A stretch of DNA of 64,000 nucleotides from Aeromonas popoffii (lineage in GTDB: Bacteria; Pseudomonadota; Gammaproteobacteria; Enterobacterales; Aeromonadaceae). The position numbers and the translations under genes are program-made. The notes beneath the pieces are model-generated. The model was given only the letters and a program-made list of their open reading frames with translations. It was not told where the DNA came from and ran no database searches. Positions 18,061-27,279 of this stretch are shown one piece after another (position 1 is the first letter of the stretch; every line of letters starts with the position of its first letter). The stretch spans positions 24,657 to 88,656 of the forward strand of contig NZ_CDBI01000070.1 in NCBI RefSeq assembly GCF_000820025.1, in the 5' to 3' direction.

Positions 18061-18091
18061 TTCAATAGGGTGCCGCCGGCACCCCATTGAA
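18061..18091. other. Long inverted repeat downstream of yciK
   Basis: TTCAATAGGGTGCCG pairs with CGGCACCCCATTGAA with one mismatched pair. There is no T tract on the plus side, so it could be a weak terminator or an operator near the downstream LysR gene, which starts 38 bases later. Confidence 0.55.
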
Positions 18092-18128
18092 GGCCCTTAC
18101 CACATACGATCCCTGATCAGGTTGAAAT

Positions 18129-19013
18129 ATGTTTCGTCCCAAGAGCACGTTTGAGCAATGGCGGATCTTTCAGGCCGTGGTGGACCATGGCGGTTATGCC
18201 CAGGCCGCTGAAGCACTGAACAAGAGCCAATCCTCTCTCAATCATGCGGTGGCCAAGCTGCAACAGAGTCTGGGGGTGCCTCTGCTGGCAGTGAGGGGGC
18301 GCAAGGCTGTATTGACCCCGGCGGGGGAGATATTCCTCAAGCGGGCGCGTCAGCTCAGCCAGCAGGTGGAAGAGCTGGAGAACCTGGCCAACAACCTGGA
18401 GCGGCAGTGGGAGCCGCAGGTCAACCTCTATGTTTCCGTGCTGCAACCACGGGAGCGTCTCTATCGGGCGCTGGCCCATTTCTATCCCCGCAGCCGGGGC
18501 TGCCGCGTCAATCTGCACGAACGCATTCACTGCCACTTCAACGCCCTGCAAGTGGGGGATCTCATGCTCTCCGAGCACCTTCCCCAGGATCGTACCGGCC
18601 TGCCGCTGGACGAGGTGTGCCTGCTGCCGCTCTGCTCGGCCAAGCATCCCCTCGCCGCCCTGGTAGGGCCCGTCTCGACTGACGAGCTTGCCAGTCACAA
18701 CCAGATCAGCCTGCATCCCCCCATTCACCGCTCGGTGGACTGGAATGATGCGGATGACACCGGCTGGAAGGCGACCCACTATCACGAAGTGATAGCCATG
18801 CTAAAACTCGGCCTCGGCTATGCCTGGCTGCCCCGCCATCTGGTGCAGGAGGAGCTGATCAGCGGCGTCCTGGTGCCACTGGATCTGGCCAGTGGCAACG
18901 AGCGCCATCTCTATACCTATCTGCTGACCCCGTCAGCGGATTCGCTGGGTCCGGCCACCGAGCTGCTGCTGCGCTGCCTGCGCAACGAATATCAGACCGG
19001 TAACAACAAATAA
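18129..19013 (+). CDS. LysR-family transcriptional regulator
   Basis: 294-residue regulator. The N-terminal winged helix-turn-helix (residues about 8-65: FEQWRIFQAVVDHGGYAQAA, then SLNHAVAKLQQSLG and GRKAVLTPAG) precedes a periplasmic-binding-like effector domain. Neighbouring genes (yciK upstream, a sugar-efflux MFS gene convergent downstream) give no sure target. It begins 38 bases after a strong inverted repeat that might be its own operator. Confidence 0.9.
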   Translation: MFRPKSTFEQWRIFQAVVDHGGYAQAAEALNKSQSSLNHAVAKLQQSLGVPLLAVRGRKAVLTPAGEIFLKRARQLSQQVEELENLANNLERQWEPQVNLYVSVLQPRERLYRALAHFYPRSRGCRVNLHERIHCHFNALQVGDLMLSEHLPQDRTGLPLDEVCLLPLCSAKHPLAALVGPVSTDELASHNQISLHPPIHRSVDWNDADDTGWKATHYHEVIAMLKLGLGYAWLPRHLVQEELISGVLVPLDLASGNERHLYTYLLTPSADSLGPATELLLRCLRNEYQTGNNK

Positions 19014-19068
19014 GTCCAAGCCGTCAGGCGGCCAGCGCCACCCATCGCCAATCGGTCACAGACCCGCC

Positions 19069-20241
19069 TCACACATTGGGCACCCGCCAGCAGGCGCCCA
19101 GTGCCGCCAGCGCCAGCGCCGTGGCCACCATGAAGACCCCGTGAAAACTCCAGATCTCGGCCACAGTCCCCGCAATGGCCCCCGCCATGATGGAGCCGGT
19201 ACGTATGCTATTGGCAAACAGGGTGGTCGCCACCCCGGCGCGCCCCGGCATCAGATCCTGGAAGTAGGACATGCCGATCCCGGCGACTATGCCGATGAAG
19301 ATGGCGTTGAGCAGTTGCAACGCGATGAGCGCAGACTGACTCGACAGGGTGACCAGCCCCGCGTAGAAACCCACCCCGGCCAGCACGGCCACAAGCATCA
19401 TGGGACGCTTGCCGAAGCGCTGGGTGTAGTAGCCAGCCAGCAGCATAAAGGGGATCTCGAGGGCCGCCGCCGTGCCCATCAGCACACCGGCCAGTTTCTC
19501 CTCCAGCCCCAGCTCGCGGGTGATGTAGAGCGGCATGTTGATGAGGTACATGCTGTTGCAGGTCCACATCAGGGTGGAGGCAATGAACAGCGCCCGCACG
19601 GAAGGGTCTCGCCAGCTGCTGAGCCGCTCCACCTCGCTGTTTGGTGTGGGCAGCGGCAGGGAGGGCAGCCAGCGCCACACCACGAAGGCACAGATGAGGT
19701 AGGCCAGGGCGGAGGCGAGATACATCACCTTGAAGCCATAGCCGATGGCCAGCGCAAAGGCGATGGGGGGGCCGATGACCCAGGCCAGGGAAAACTGGGC
19801 CCGCAACACAGAGCTGAACATGTCTGCCCGCTTGTTGCGGCTGTCGGCATATTCCCGTGCCAGGGCAAACAGCTGGGGACTGGCGGTGGCCGCCAGACTC
19901 GCCAGCAAGACCCCCAGGCTCACCAGCAGCCAGTAGTTGCGATTCCAGGCGAACAACAGGGAGAGCACCACCCCCGCGAAGCAGCAGCGCAGGATCAGCC
20001 GCTTGCGATCACCCTTGCTGTCGGAGCGGTGGCCGAGCCACTGGCTGATGAGGATCCCGACCACTGCGTTGACCGTGTAAAACAGTCCAACCAGCAAGGG
20101 ACGAACCTGCACCTCTTCGGCCAGAAACAGGCTCAAGGTTGGCACCTGGAGCGCGACTGCCACCCCAGTTATAAAGGTCACGGCCAAAAAAGAGAGGGAA
20201 ACGGGATCCGATCTCCTCAGCGCGGCAGTCAACAAGCTCAT
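19069..20241 (-). CDS. Sugar efflux transporter of the SetA/SetB MFS family
   Basis: 390-residue major facilitator with about 12 hydrophobic helices. Between helices 2 and 3 is GHRSDSKGDRKR, the MFS loop typical of Set transporters. E. coli SetA/SetB export lactose, glucose and analogues by proton exchange. I start at ATG 20241; an in-frame TTG at 20265 extends it by eight residues but has no ribosome-binding site. It is divergent from the MalY/PatB-like gene with about 160 bases between. Confidence 0.85.
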   Translation of the reverse strand: MSLLTAALRRSDPVSLSFLAVTFITGVAVALQVPTLSLFLAEEVQVRPLLVGLFYTVNAVVGILISQWLGHRSDSKGDRKRLILRCCFAGVVLSLLFAWNRNYWLLVSLGVLLASLAATASPQLFALAREYADSRNKRADMFSSVLRAQFSLAWVIGPPIAFALAIGYGFKVMYLASALAYLICAFVVWRWLPSLPLPTPNSEVERLSSWRDPSVRALFIASTLMWTCNSMYLINMPLYITRELGLEEKLAGVLMGTAAALEIPFMLLAGYYTQRFGKRPMMLVAVLAGVGFYAGLVTLSSQSALIALQLLNAIFIGIVAGIGMSYFQDLMPGRAGVATTLFANSIRTGSIMAGAIAGTVAEIWSFHGVFMVATALALAALGACWRVPNV

Positions 20242-20402
20242 AGGATTACCACTGATTGGGGGCAAGAAAACGGGCCAAAATTCGGCAAGTGCATGAAATA
20301 GCGTTGCTTATTTTATGTCATGATCAAGAGTCACCTCAAGGCTTGCGACCCCGCGCCCGACCCCGTACATTGAAAGCCCACTGCCCAGCATAAGGATTCC
20401 AC

Positions 20403-21542
20403 ATGTTTGATTTTGACCGGGAAATAGATCGTCGCGACACCATGAGTCTGAAATGGGACAAGTACAAAGGACAAGACGTGCTGCCCATGTGGGTAGCCGA
20501 CACCGACTTTGTCTCGCCGCCTGCCGTCGTCGAGGCCCTCACCCAGCGGGTCGCCCACGGCATCTTCGGTTACTCGCGCCCCTCTGCCCGGCTGATCGAA
20601 CTGATCATAGCGCGTCTGGCCAGCCGCTACGGCTGGACCATCCAGCCGGAGTGGCTCATCTTCCTGCCCGGTGTGGTACCCGGCCTCAACCTGGCGTGCA
20701 AGGCCTGGAGCCAGCACGGCCGCGGCATCATCACCCCCAAACCGGTCTACTACCCCTTTCTGCAGGCACCCGGGTTCAACGATCGCCCCCTGCTCACCGT
20801 CCCCATGGTGGAAGAGGCCGGTCGCTGGGTGCTGGATCTGGAGGAGCTGGAGCGTCAGGCCCCGGCGGCGGATCTGCTGCTGCTGTGCAACCCGCACAAC
20901 CCGGGCGGTACCGTGTTTACCCGCGAAGAGCTCAAGGCCATCGATGCCATCGCCGAACGACACAATCTGGTCGTCTGCTCGGACGAGATCCATTGTGATC
21001 TGCTGCTCGACAAGCAGGCCCACCACATACCCTATGGCGCCATCAGCCCGGCAGCCGCCGAGCGCTCGGCCGTGATGATGGCACCAAGCAAGACCTTCAA
21101 TATCGCGGGCCTTTGCTGTGCCTTCGCCGTGGTGCCCAACGCCCGCCTGCGCCTCAAGCTGCAACAGGCGATGCGCGGCATCAGCGCCGACGTCAACCTG
21201 CTGGGCTTCGTGGCAGCCGAGGCAGCCTATGAGGGAGGCGAACCCTGGCTCTGCGAACAACTCGACTACCTGGCCGCCAATCTCATGCTTATCGAACAGG
21301 CTGTCGCCCGCTGGCCCGGCGTCAAGCTGGCTCGCCATCAGGCCACCTACCTTGCCTGGATTGACGTCAGTGCGCTCGGGCTCGAGGATCCCATCACCTT
21401 CTTCGAACAGGCAGGGGTTGGGCTCTCCCCGGGCGCCCAGTTCGGCGATGGCCAGTTCGTACGGTTCAACTTCGGCTGCACCCGGGCACGGCTGACCGAG
21501 GCGCTGGCCCGGATGGAGAAAGCGATCCAGACTCGCATCTGA
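20403..21542 (+). CDS. MalY/PatB-type PLP-dependent C-S beta-lyase/aminotransferase
   Basis: 379-residue fold-type I PLP enzyme. Features are MWVADTDFVSPPAVVEAL near the N terminus, CNPHNPGG, the CSDEIHCDLLL aspartate and the PLP lysine in MAPSKTFNIAGL. The family cleaves cystathionine or cysteine conjugates; E. coli MalY also represses the maltose system. A maltose role cannot be claimed here because no mal genes adjoin. A terminator follows. Confidence 0.9.
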   Translation: MFDFDREIDRRDTMSLKWDKYKGQDVLPMWVADTDFVSPPAVVEALTQRVAHGIFGYSRPSARLIELIIARLASRYGWTIQPEWLIFLPGVVPGLNLACKAWSQHGRGIITPKPVYYPFLQAPGFNDRPLLTVPMVEEAGRWVLDLEELERQAPAADLLLLCNPHNPGGTVFTREELKAIDAIAERHNLVVCSDEIHCDLLLDKQAHHIPYGAISPAAAERSAVMMAPSKTFNIAGLCCAFAVVPNARLRLKLQQAMRGISADVNLLGFVAAEAAYEGGEPWLCEQLDYLAANLMLIEQAVARWPGVKLARHQATYLAWIDVSALGLEDPITFFEQAGVGLSPGAQFGDGQFVRFNFGCTRARLTEALARMEKAIQTRI

Positions 21543-21678
21543 TGGCAATAGGGTATATTTTTGCGGCTGAATCTCAGCTGCACCGACCGCCGCCATAAGC
21601 GATGAGGGCGGGTCTGAATGGCACATGCCATGCAAACCCGGCTCTGTGCTGAACAGCGGCAGGCCGTGATGTCAGACG

Positions 21679-21702
21679 GGATGGGCTTGACCCATCCTTT
21701 TT
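21679..21702 (+). terminator. Terminator after the MalY/PatB-like gene
   Basis: GGATGGG-CTTGA-CCCATCC followed by TTTTT. It sits only 24 bases before the next start, so the next gene's transcript may begin upstream and pass through it as a leader, or start at a very close promoter. Confidence 0.7.
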
Positions 21703-21725
21703 ATCAGCCATTTATCCGGTTAATT

Positions 21726-23099
21726 ATGTTGCCAAGCGCCCTGCACCACCTGTCGACCCTGTCTCGTTTCGCCCTGCCCTTGCTGGCAGCCGCCTTGGTG
21801 TTGCCCCTGCACGCCACTACACCATCCTATCTCACCATAGGCACAGGGGCGCTCAACGGCGTCTACTATCCCGCAGGAGGGGCCATCTGCCGCCTGCTGA
21901 ACGCAGATAGCGCCAACCACGGACTGCACTGCGCCGTGCAGAGCACCTCGGGCTCCCTCACCAACCTGAAGGAGCTGAACCAAGGGAAAATCCAGCTGGT
22001 GCTGGTGCAATCGGATGTGGTGCATCATGCCGCCAAGGGCACAGGCCCCTTCGTGGGCCAGCCACCCAACGACCGGCTTCGCAGCCTGTTTCGACTCCAT
22101 CAGGAGTCGCTGACCCTGATCGCCAGTGCCAACAGCAACATCAGCACTCTGACCGACATCGAAGGCAAACGGGTCGATCTGGGCAATCCGGGTTCGGGAG
22201 AGCGCGTGACCAGCCAGGCCCTGCTCGATGCCATGGGCTGGCAGGAGAGCAGCTTCGCCCCCGTCATTCCCTCCTCCATCAACAACCAGCTGGAAGGACT
22301 CTGCGATGGTACCCTGGACGCCGCCTTCATGGTGGCGGGCCATCCCAATCAGCGCATAGGGGATCTGACCGGTCGCTGTCAGGCACGCATCATCCCCATC
22401 GAGGGGGAGCAGATCGATCGTCTGCTCAAGACGCTCCCCTATTATCAGCGCAGCCACATCAGCGCCAATCTCTACCCGGGACAGCCCAGCGACGTCAACA
22501 CCTTCGCCGTCACCGCCGAACTGATTGCACTGGACAGCCTGCCAGACACAGAGGTGCGCACTGTGCGCGACGTGCTGACCGCACGGCTCAAGCAGTTCAC
22601 CCGTCTGCATCCGGCGCTGACCCCCCTCACCCTGGACTCCATGCAGGCAAAGGCTGAGGTACCGCACCACCCGGGCATGGAGGATGCTGTCCTGCCGCCG
22701 CCATCACTCATCCCCGAATCCCTGACCCCTGAGGAGTCAGCAGGCTCGGCGGCGACGGCAGCCCAGTCGGCCCAGTCGGCGGCGCAGACCACCGGGGATG
22801 GCGCAGCAGCACAAACCGCAACCTCAGAAGCATTGGCAACCCAGCCCACTGCGGTAGAGTCTGTCTCGACCGCCCTGGCCACTCAGGCTGTGACTGTGGA
22901 CGCCCCCTCGGACGCCGTGGCCACGCAAACCGTGACGACGGACCCACCCTCGGCCGCCGTGACCACGCAACCCGCCTCGTCCGCACTCGGCTCGGCGCCA
23001 GCCGATACGCAAGGGGCGGCGCCCAGTGCCACCAATGGCAGCGACGGCGTGCACCAGCCCCTGCCTGCCACCCCTTCGGCAAGCGTGCCCGTCCAGTAA
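21726..23099 (+). CDS. TAXI-family TRAP-type solute-binding protein with a repetitive C-terminal tail
   Basis: 457 residues. A signal peptide (about residues 1-30, hydrophobic run FALPLLAAALVLPLHA) is followed by a TAXI-type binding domain: YLTIGTGALNGVYYPAGGAICRLLN, then STSGSLTNLKEL and LVQSDVVHHAA, and NPGSGERVTSQALL. This matches periplasmic receptors of TRAP transporters for dicarboxylates or glutamate. No TRAP membrane genes are adjacent. From about residue 330 the protein becomes an Ala/Thr/Ser/Gln/Pro-rich tail with four 14-residue repeats, which is not part of the family. The ribosome-binding site before ATG 21726 is poor. Confidence 0.82.
   Translation: MLPSALHHLSTLSRFALPLLAAALVLPLHATTPSYLTIGTGALNGVYYPAGGAICRLLNADSANHGLHCAVQSTSGSLTNLKELNQGKIQLVLVQSDVVHHAAKGTGPFVGQPPNDRLRSLFRLHQESLTLIASANSNISTLTDIEGKRVDLGNPGSGERVTSQALLDAMGWQESSFAPVIPSSINNQLEGLCDGTLDAAFMVAGHPNQRIGDLTGRCQARIIPIEGEQIDRLLKTLPYYQRSHISANLYPGQPSDVNTFAVTAELIALDSLPDTEVRTVRDVLTARLKQFTRLHPALTPLTLDSMQAKAEVPHHPGMEDAVLPPPSLIPESLTPEESAGSAATAAQSAQSAAQTTGDGAAAQTATSEALATQPTAVESVSTALATQAVTVDAPSDAVATQTVTTDPPSAAVTTQPASSALGSAPADTQGAAPSATNGSDGVHQPLPATPSASVPVQ
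22815..22982 (+). repeat. Four in-frame 42-bp repeats in the TAXI protein tail
   Basis: Four consecutive 14-residue units (starting at 22815, 22857, 22899 and 22941) share the core A[LV][AT]TQ: TATSEALATQPTAV, ESVSTALATQAVTV, DAPSDAVATQTVTT and DPPSAAVTTQPASS. The low-complexity linker around them continues to the C terminus. Confidence 0.8.
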
Positions 23100-23118
23100 T
23101 CTCATGCACCACCAACGA

Positions 23119-23150
23119 AAGAGGCCACCTGTCAGGGTGGCCTCTTCTTT
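23119..23150 (+). terminator. Terminator after the TAXI protein gene
   Basis: GAGGCCACC-TGTCAG-GGTGGCCTC followed by TTCTTTT. Confidence 0.85.
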
Positions 23151-23294
23151 TGCATTGCTCCTGCGGCCTTGCTCTGTGGCGACTCATACACGATATGGGT
23201 CGCCACACAGCTGCCGAGCGGTATCTCCCTTCCGGCCCAGTCCAACCGGGTCAGGCGCCCGCCATGAACAGTCTGCCTATCCTGCCGGATCTTG

Positions 23295-24215
23295 TCAGCC
23301 TGCTGCCTTGGGCGCCGCTTGATGACGGGCGTCGGGCTGCAATATCTCCTCCTCCACCCAGTGCAGCAGCTGTTTGATAGCCCGCGACAACACCTGATTC
23401 TGACGCACCACGTACCCCAAGCTGGTGCCGGGAAAATCGGTCAGACGGGCCACGGGGGCGGTGAGCTTGAGGCGCGGATGGAGCGAGAAGTCCGGCACTA
23501 TGGCCACCCCGAAGCCCGCCTCGGCCCAGTCGAGCTGGGCATCCACGCTGCCGACCTCCATGATGCGGCAAGTCGGCAGGCCTAGCAGGGGCAAGGAAGG
23601 GTCTATCAGCGCCCGGGTGCGGGTATCGTGGCCGAGCAGGATCAGGGTCGGCTCATCAAGGGGATCGCTCTCTCCCGCCTTCGCCCGCGCCTGCCAGCGG
23701 GCCAGCCCGTGTCCCAGCGCGCACCAGGTCACCTGCTGCAACTCGGTGTAGAACAGCGGTTCGCTGCGCTTTTGCGCCATCACGAAGCCAAGATCTGCCT
23801 TGCCGGCCCTGACCAGCTCGGCAGCCTGATCCGAGGTGGTATTGAACAGGGTGAGATCGATGCCGGGAAAGGCCTGCTTGAAGCGCTGGAACGGCTGGAT
23901 CAGCAGCAGACGGGAGATGATGTCGCTGGCGGCGATGGCGAGCGTGCCCTGGCTCAGCTGGTTGAGGGCATTGAGATCGGACTGGCACAGCAGCAGCTCG
24001 TTGATGGCCCGCTCGGCGCTTTGCAGCAGTCGCTCACCGGCCTGGGTCAGCCGAAACGGGCTGCGTTCAATCAGCTTGACCCGGGTGGCCTGCTCCAGGT
24101 TCTTGAGATGCAGGCTGACGTTGGGCTGGGTCATGTGCAATTCGGTGGCGGTCTGGCCGAAATGCTGCAGGCGGGCCAGGGTAACGAAGGTGTGCAGCCA
24201 GTGAATATCCAGCAT
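23295..24215 (-). CDS. LysR-family regulator divergent from the PurA-like gene
   Basis: 306-residue LysR regulator beginning MLDIHWLHTFVTLARLQHFGQ; the helix-turn-helix spans about residues 3-60, then the effector domain. The start ATG 24215 is supported by GAGGA five bases upstream and by homology; the frame is open 28 codons further. It is divergent from the PurA-like gene across a 183-base AT-rich interval, the usual arrangement for a LysR protein controlling its neighbour. Confidence 0.9.
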   Translation of the reverse strand: MLDIHWLHTFVTLARLQHFGQTATELHMTQPNVSLHLKNLEQATRVKLIERSPFRLTQAGERLLQSAERAINELLLCQSDLNALNQLSQGTLAIAASDIISRLLLIQPFQRFKQAFPGIDLTLFNTTSDQAAELVRAGKADLGFVMAQKRSEPLFYTELQQVTWCALGHGLARWQARAKAGESDPLDEPTLILLGHDTRTRALIDPSLPLLGLPTCRIMEVGSVDAQLDWAEAGFGVAIVPDFSLHPRLKLTAPVARLTDFPGTSLGYVVRQNQVLSRAIKQLLHWVEEEILQPDARHQAAPKAAG

Positions 24216-24398
24216 GGGGATCCTCTTGTTTTTCCACATCTGCGCCCATGACGCGGGCCAGCGCGGCAATACGGGACGTCTTGCCGGTAAATTCGCCACA
24301 ATTATATGGTTTTCTTATTGGAATTATAAAGATAATTAATTTTTCTAATCCGCCGCAGCCTCCTAGGATGGACGCCTAACGTCTTAGGAGAAAGAGTC

Positions 24399-25655
24399 AT
24401 GTCGTCTATCGTAGTCGTAGGTGCTAACTGGGGTGATGAAGGCAAAGGCCGCATCGTCGATTATCTGGCAGGTCAATCCGCCGCCAGCATCCGTTTTCAG
24501 GGCGGCAACAACGCCGGCCACACCGTCGTCAACGACCTGGGCACCTTCAAGCTGCACCAGTTGCCGAGCGGCGTATTCAACCCGGAGTGCCTGGTTGTCC
24601 TCGGCCCTGGCATGGTCATCAGCCCCGAGCCATTGACCCGCGAGCTGGCTGAAGTGAACGCCGCCGGCGTGACCCCGAAACTGGCCATCTCTGATCGCGC
24701 CACCTTCTGTCTGCCGATCCATGCGCTGGAAGATACCCTGGAAGAAGTCCGTCTGGGTGATGGCGCCTATGGCTCCACCCGCCAGGGCATAGCCCCGGCT
24801 TACGGTGATCGGGTCATGAAAAAAGCGATCCTGGTCGGCTGGCTGAAGCAGCCAGAGGTGCTGGTTGAGCGCATCCAGTTCTTCCTCGACTGGAAACTGC
24901 CGCAGCTCAAAGCCCTCTACCCGAGCTTCGAGTTCAGCCAGACCGCCCAGGAAATGGCCGATTGGCTGCTGGAAGTCTCCGCCCCCTGGATCGACGCTGT
25001 CTGCAACGTCAGCGAGCCGCTCAAGGCCATCCAGGCCCAGAACGGCACCCTGCTGTTCGAAGCCCAGCTGGGCGCCGGCCGTGACCTCATCTACGGTGAG
25101 TACCCCTGGGTGACCTCTTCCCACGTTTCCGGCGCCTACGCCGGTATCGGTGGCGGCCTGCCGGCTCTGCGCCCCGAGCGCGTGATTGCCGTGGCCAAGG
25201 CGTTCAGTACCTCTGTCGGTACCGGCACCCTGATCACCGCCATGGAGAATCAGGAAGAGTTCCGCAAGTTCGCCAACGAGTTCGGTGCCACCACCGGCCG
25301 TCCCCGTGACATCGGCTACTTCGACGCTGTTGCCACCAAGCAGGGTCTGGAGATCCAGGCCGCCAACGAGATCGCCCTGACCAAGCTGGACTGCCTCTCC
25401 GGCATGCCGGATCTGAAGATCTGCGTGGCCTACGAAGGCGCCAACACCGAGAACCCCATCTGGCCGCAGACCGCCGGTCTGAAGCCGGTGTACGAGTCCA
25501 TGGAAGCCTGGAGCGAAGACATCTCTCACATCCGCAAGTTCGAAGACTTGCCCAAGGCTGCCCAGCACTATGTGCTGCGCATCGAAGCCCTGCTGGGTGT
25601 GCCGGTTCCCATGGTCTCCGTCGGCCCGGGCCGCGAGCAGATGATACTGCGCTAA
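24399..25655 (+). CDS. purA: Divergent adenylosuccinate synthetase paralogue (PurA-like)
   Basis: 418-residue GTP-dependent IMP-aspartate ligase family protein. Conserved: the P-loop GANWGDEGKG with catalytic D13, H41 in NNAGHT, EFGATTGRPR (aspartate loop) and LTKLD (guanine binding). Changed compared with E. coli PurA: the IMP loop reads GSTRQGIAPAY instead of GTTGRGIGPAY; the VARRG segment supplying R143 reads VMKKA; EGAQG reads EAQLGAG; and the sequence is shorter than the usual 430 residues or so. It is not in the usual hflC-purA-rnr context but opposite a LysR gene. It may be an alternative PurA or act on a related substrate. The symbol denotes the family only. Confidence 0.8.
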   Translation: MSSIVVVGANWGDEGKGRIVDYLAGQSAASIRFQGGNNAGHTVVNDLGTFKLHQLPSGVFNPECLVVLGPGMVISPEPLTRELAEVNAAGVTPKLAISDRATFCLPIHALEDTLEEVRLGDGAYGSTRQGIAPAYGDRVMKKAILVGWLKQPEVLVERIQFFLDWKLPQLKALYPSFEFSQTAQEMADWLLEVSAPWIDAVCNVSEPLKAIQAQNGTLLFEAQLGAGRDLIYGEYPWVTSSHVSGAYAGIGGGLPALRPERVIAVAKAFSTSVGTGTLITAMENQEEFRKFANEFGATTGRPRDIGYFDAVATKQGLEIQAANEIALTKLDCLSGMPDLKICVAYEGANTENPIWPQTAGLKPVYESMEAWSEDISHIRKFEDLPKAAQHYVLRIEALLGVPVPMVSVGPGREQMILR

Positions 25656-25685
25656 GCTCCCTGCGCAGCTGCCAGCAAGATGTCA

Positions 25686-25714
25686 AAACCGGCCTCACAG
25701 AGGCCGGTTTTTTT
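25686..25714 (+). terminator. Terminator after the PurA-like gene
   Basis: AAACCGGCCT-CACAG-AGGCCGGTTT followed by a T run. Confidence 0.88.
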
Positions 25715-25906
25715 ATGGCCACCGCACTATAAGCTGACCGCCGAGGGACAGGCAGGAACGAGCCCCATCCGCAAGAACGACTCCCGGCGACAGGCGCCAT
25801 GCAGGCGGCCAGCAACTTCAGCTGGAGAGCGTCCACCTCTGTATGCTCTATCGCAACCTTCTGAAACAGGAAGGCTGATCCCCACTAGCGCAGGGAATAA
25901 CGCAAC

Positions 25907-25935
25907 AAAAAGGCCTCCGCAAGGGAGGCCTTTCT
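25907..25935 (-). terminator. tyrS terminator
   Basis: On the minus strand AAAGGCCTCC-CTTGC-GGAGGCCTTT is followed by TTGTT. The arms are symmetric, so it could act in both directions. The 190 bases between this and the previous terminator hold no convincing gene. Confidence 0.85.
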
Positions 25936-25969
25936 TATGGCAGTGCCGGGCTGAGATGGCAATGACGGC

Positions 25970-27169
25970 TTACTTGACGGTCACCCGGGCAAACTTGCGC
26001 TTGCCAACCTGATAGACGGCGGTACCGGCACCTACCAGTGCCTTTCCATCTTCCAGCTTTGCGCCGTCAACCTTGACCGCGCCCTGCTTGATCATCCGCA
26101 GTGCTTCTGAGGTGGTGGCCACCAGATCGGCATCCTTGAGCAGGTTGGCAATGGCCAGCCCTTCCCCTTCCAGCGCCAGTTCGACTTCCGGCATCTCGTC
26201 CGGCATGGCGTTCTTGGAGAAGCGCTGGGTGAAATCTTCGTGGGCCGCTTCGGCTGCCGCTTCGTCGTGATAACGGGCGATGATCTCTTTAGCCAGCCAG
26301 ATCTTCACATCACGAGGATTCAGGGTGTTCGCGGCGATACCGGCCTTGAACTCTTCAATCTCGGCCAAGGGGCGAGAGGAGAGCAGCTCGTAGTAGTTCC
26401 ACATCAGGGTGTCGGTGATGGACATGATCTTGCCGAACATCTCGCCCGGGGCATCGTGCACGCCTATGTAGTTGGCGGCAGACTTGGACATCTTCTTGAC
26501 GCCATCCAGACCCACCAGCAGCGGCATCATCAGCACGCACTGTGCGGCCATGCCGGCATCTTTTTGCAGCTCGCGGCCCATCAGCAGGTTGAACTTCTGA
26601 TCGGTACCGCCCAGCTCGACGTCCGCCTTCAGCGCGACCGAGTCATAGCCTTGCAGCAGCGGATAGAGGAATTCGTGAATCGCGATGGATTGGCCGCCGG
26701 TGTAGCGCTTTTTGAAGTCGTCGCGTTCCATCATGCGAGCCACGGTCTGCTTGGCCGCCAGCTTGATCATGCCGGTCGCGCCCAGCTCGCCCAGCCAGCT
26801 GGAGTTGTACTCGATACGGGTCTTGGCAGGATCGAGGATCTTGAACGCCTGCTCGGCATAAGTGAGGGCGTTGTGCTTGATGGCCTCTTCAGAGAGCGGC
26901 GGACGGGTGCTGTTCTTGCCGGAGGGGTCACCCACCATGGCAGTGAAATCACCGATCAACAGGATGATCTCATGGCCCAGATCCTGGAAGGTCTTCAGTT
27001 TGTTGAGGATCACGGTATGACCCAGGTGAATGTCGGGAGCCGTCGGGTCCATCCCCAGCTTGATGCGCAGCGGGCGCCCTTCCTTCAACTTGGCGACAAG
27101 TTCTTCTTCAACCAGAATTTCTTCCGCTCCGCGCTTGATCTCGGCTAGCGCCACCTCGAGCTGGGACAT
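25970..27169 (-). CDS. tyrS: Tyrosyl-tRNA synthetase
   Basis: 399-residue class I synthetase. HIGH-type motif HLGH ([10 protein letters not shown]), KMSKS motif ([10 protein letters not shown]) and a C-terminal S4 RNA-binding domain ([10 protein letters not shown]...). It belongs to the KMSKS-type TyrRS found in Vibrio and Pseudomonas rather than the E. coli KFGKT type. ATG 27169 has GGAG nine bases upstream; the TTG at 27184 is only an open-frame extension. It is divergent from the M23 peptidase gene. Confidence 0.96.
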   Translation of the reverse strand: MSQLEVALAEIKRGAEEILVEEELVAKLKEGRPLRIKLGMDPTAPDIHLGHTVILNKLKTFQDLGHEIILLIGDFTAMVGDPSGKNSTRPPLSEEAIKHNALTYAEQAFKILDPAKTRIEYNSSWLGELGATGMIKLAAKQTVARMMERDDFKKRYTGGQSIAIHEFLYPLLQGYDSVALKADVELGGTDQKFNLLMGRELQKDAGMAAQCVLMMPLLVGLDGVKKMSKSAANYIGVHDAPGEMFGKIMSITDTLMWNYYELLSSRPLAEIEEFKAGIAANTLNPRDVKIWLAKEIIARYHDEAAAEAAHEDFTQRFSKNAMPDEMPEVELALEGEGLAIANLLKDADLVATTSEALRMIKQGAVKVDGAKLEDGKALVGAGTAVYQVGKRKFARVTVK

Positions 27170-27279
27170 TTTTTGACTCTCCAATCACGATTCCACAGGG
27201 CCAAACATATTACTGGAATGGCGAGCTAATTGGAAAGGCTGTAAAATCCATCCATTCTGCCCGACTTCATCTGCTTCTC

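Noticed and set aside
25680..26012. A 110-codon plus-strand frame between the PurA-like gene and tyrS
   Set aside because: It spans two terminators and runs antisense into tyrS; no ribosome-binding site and no protein-like composition.
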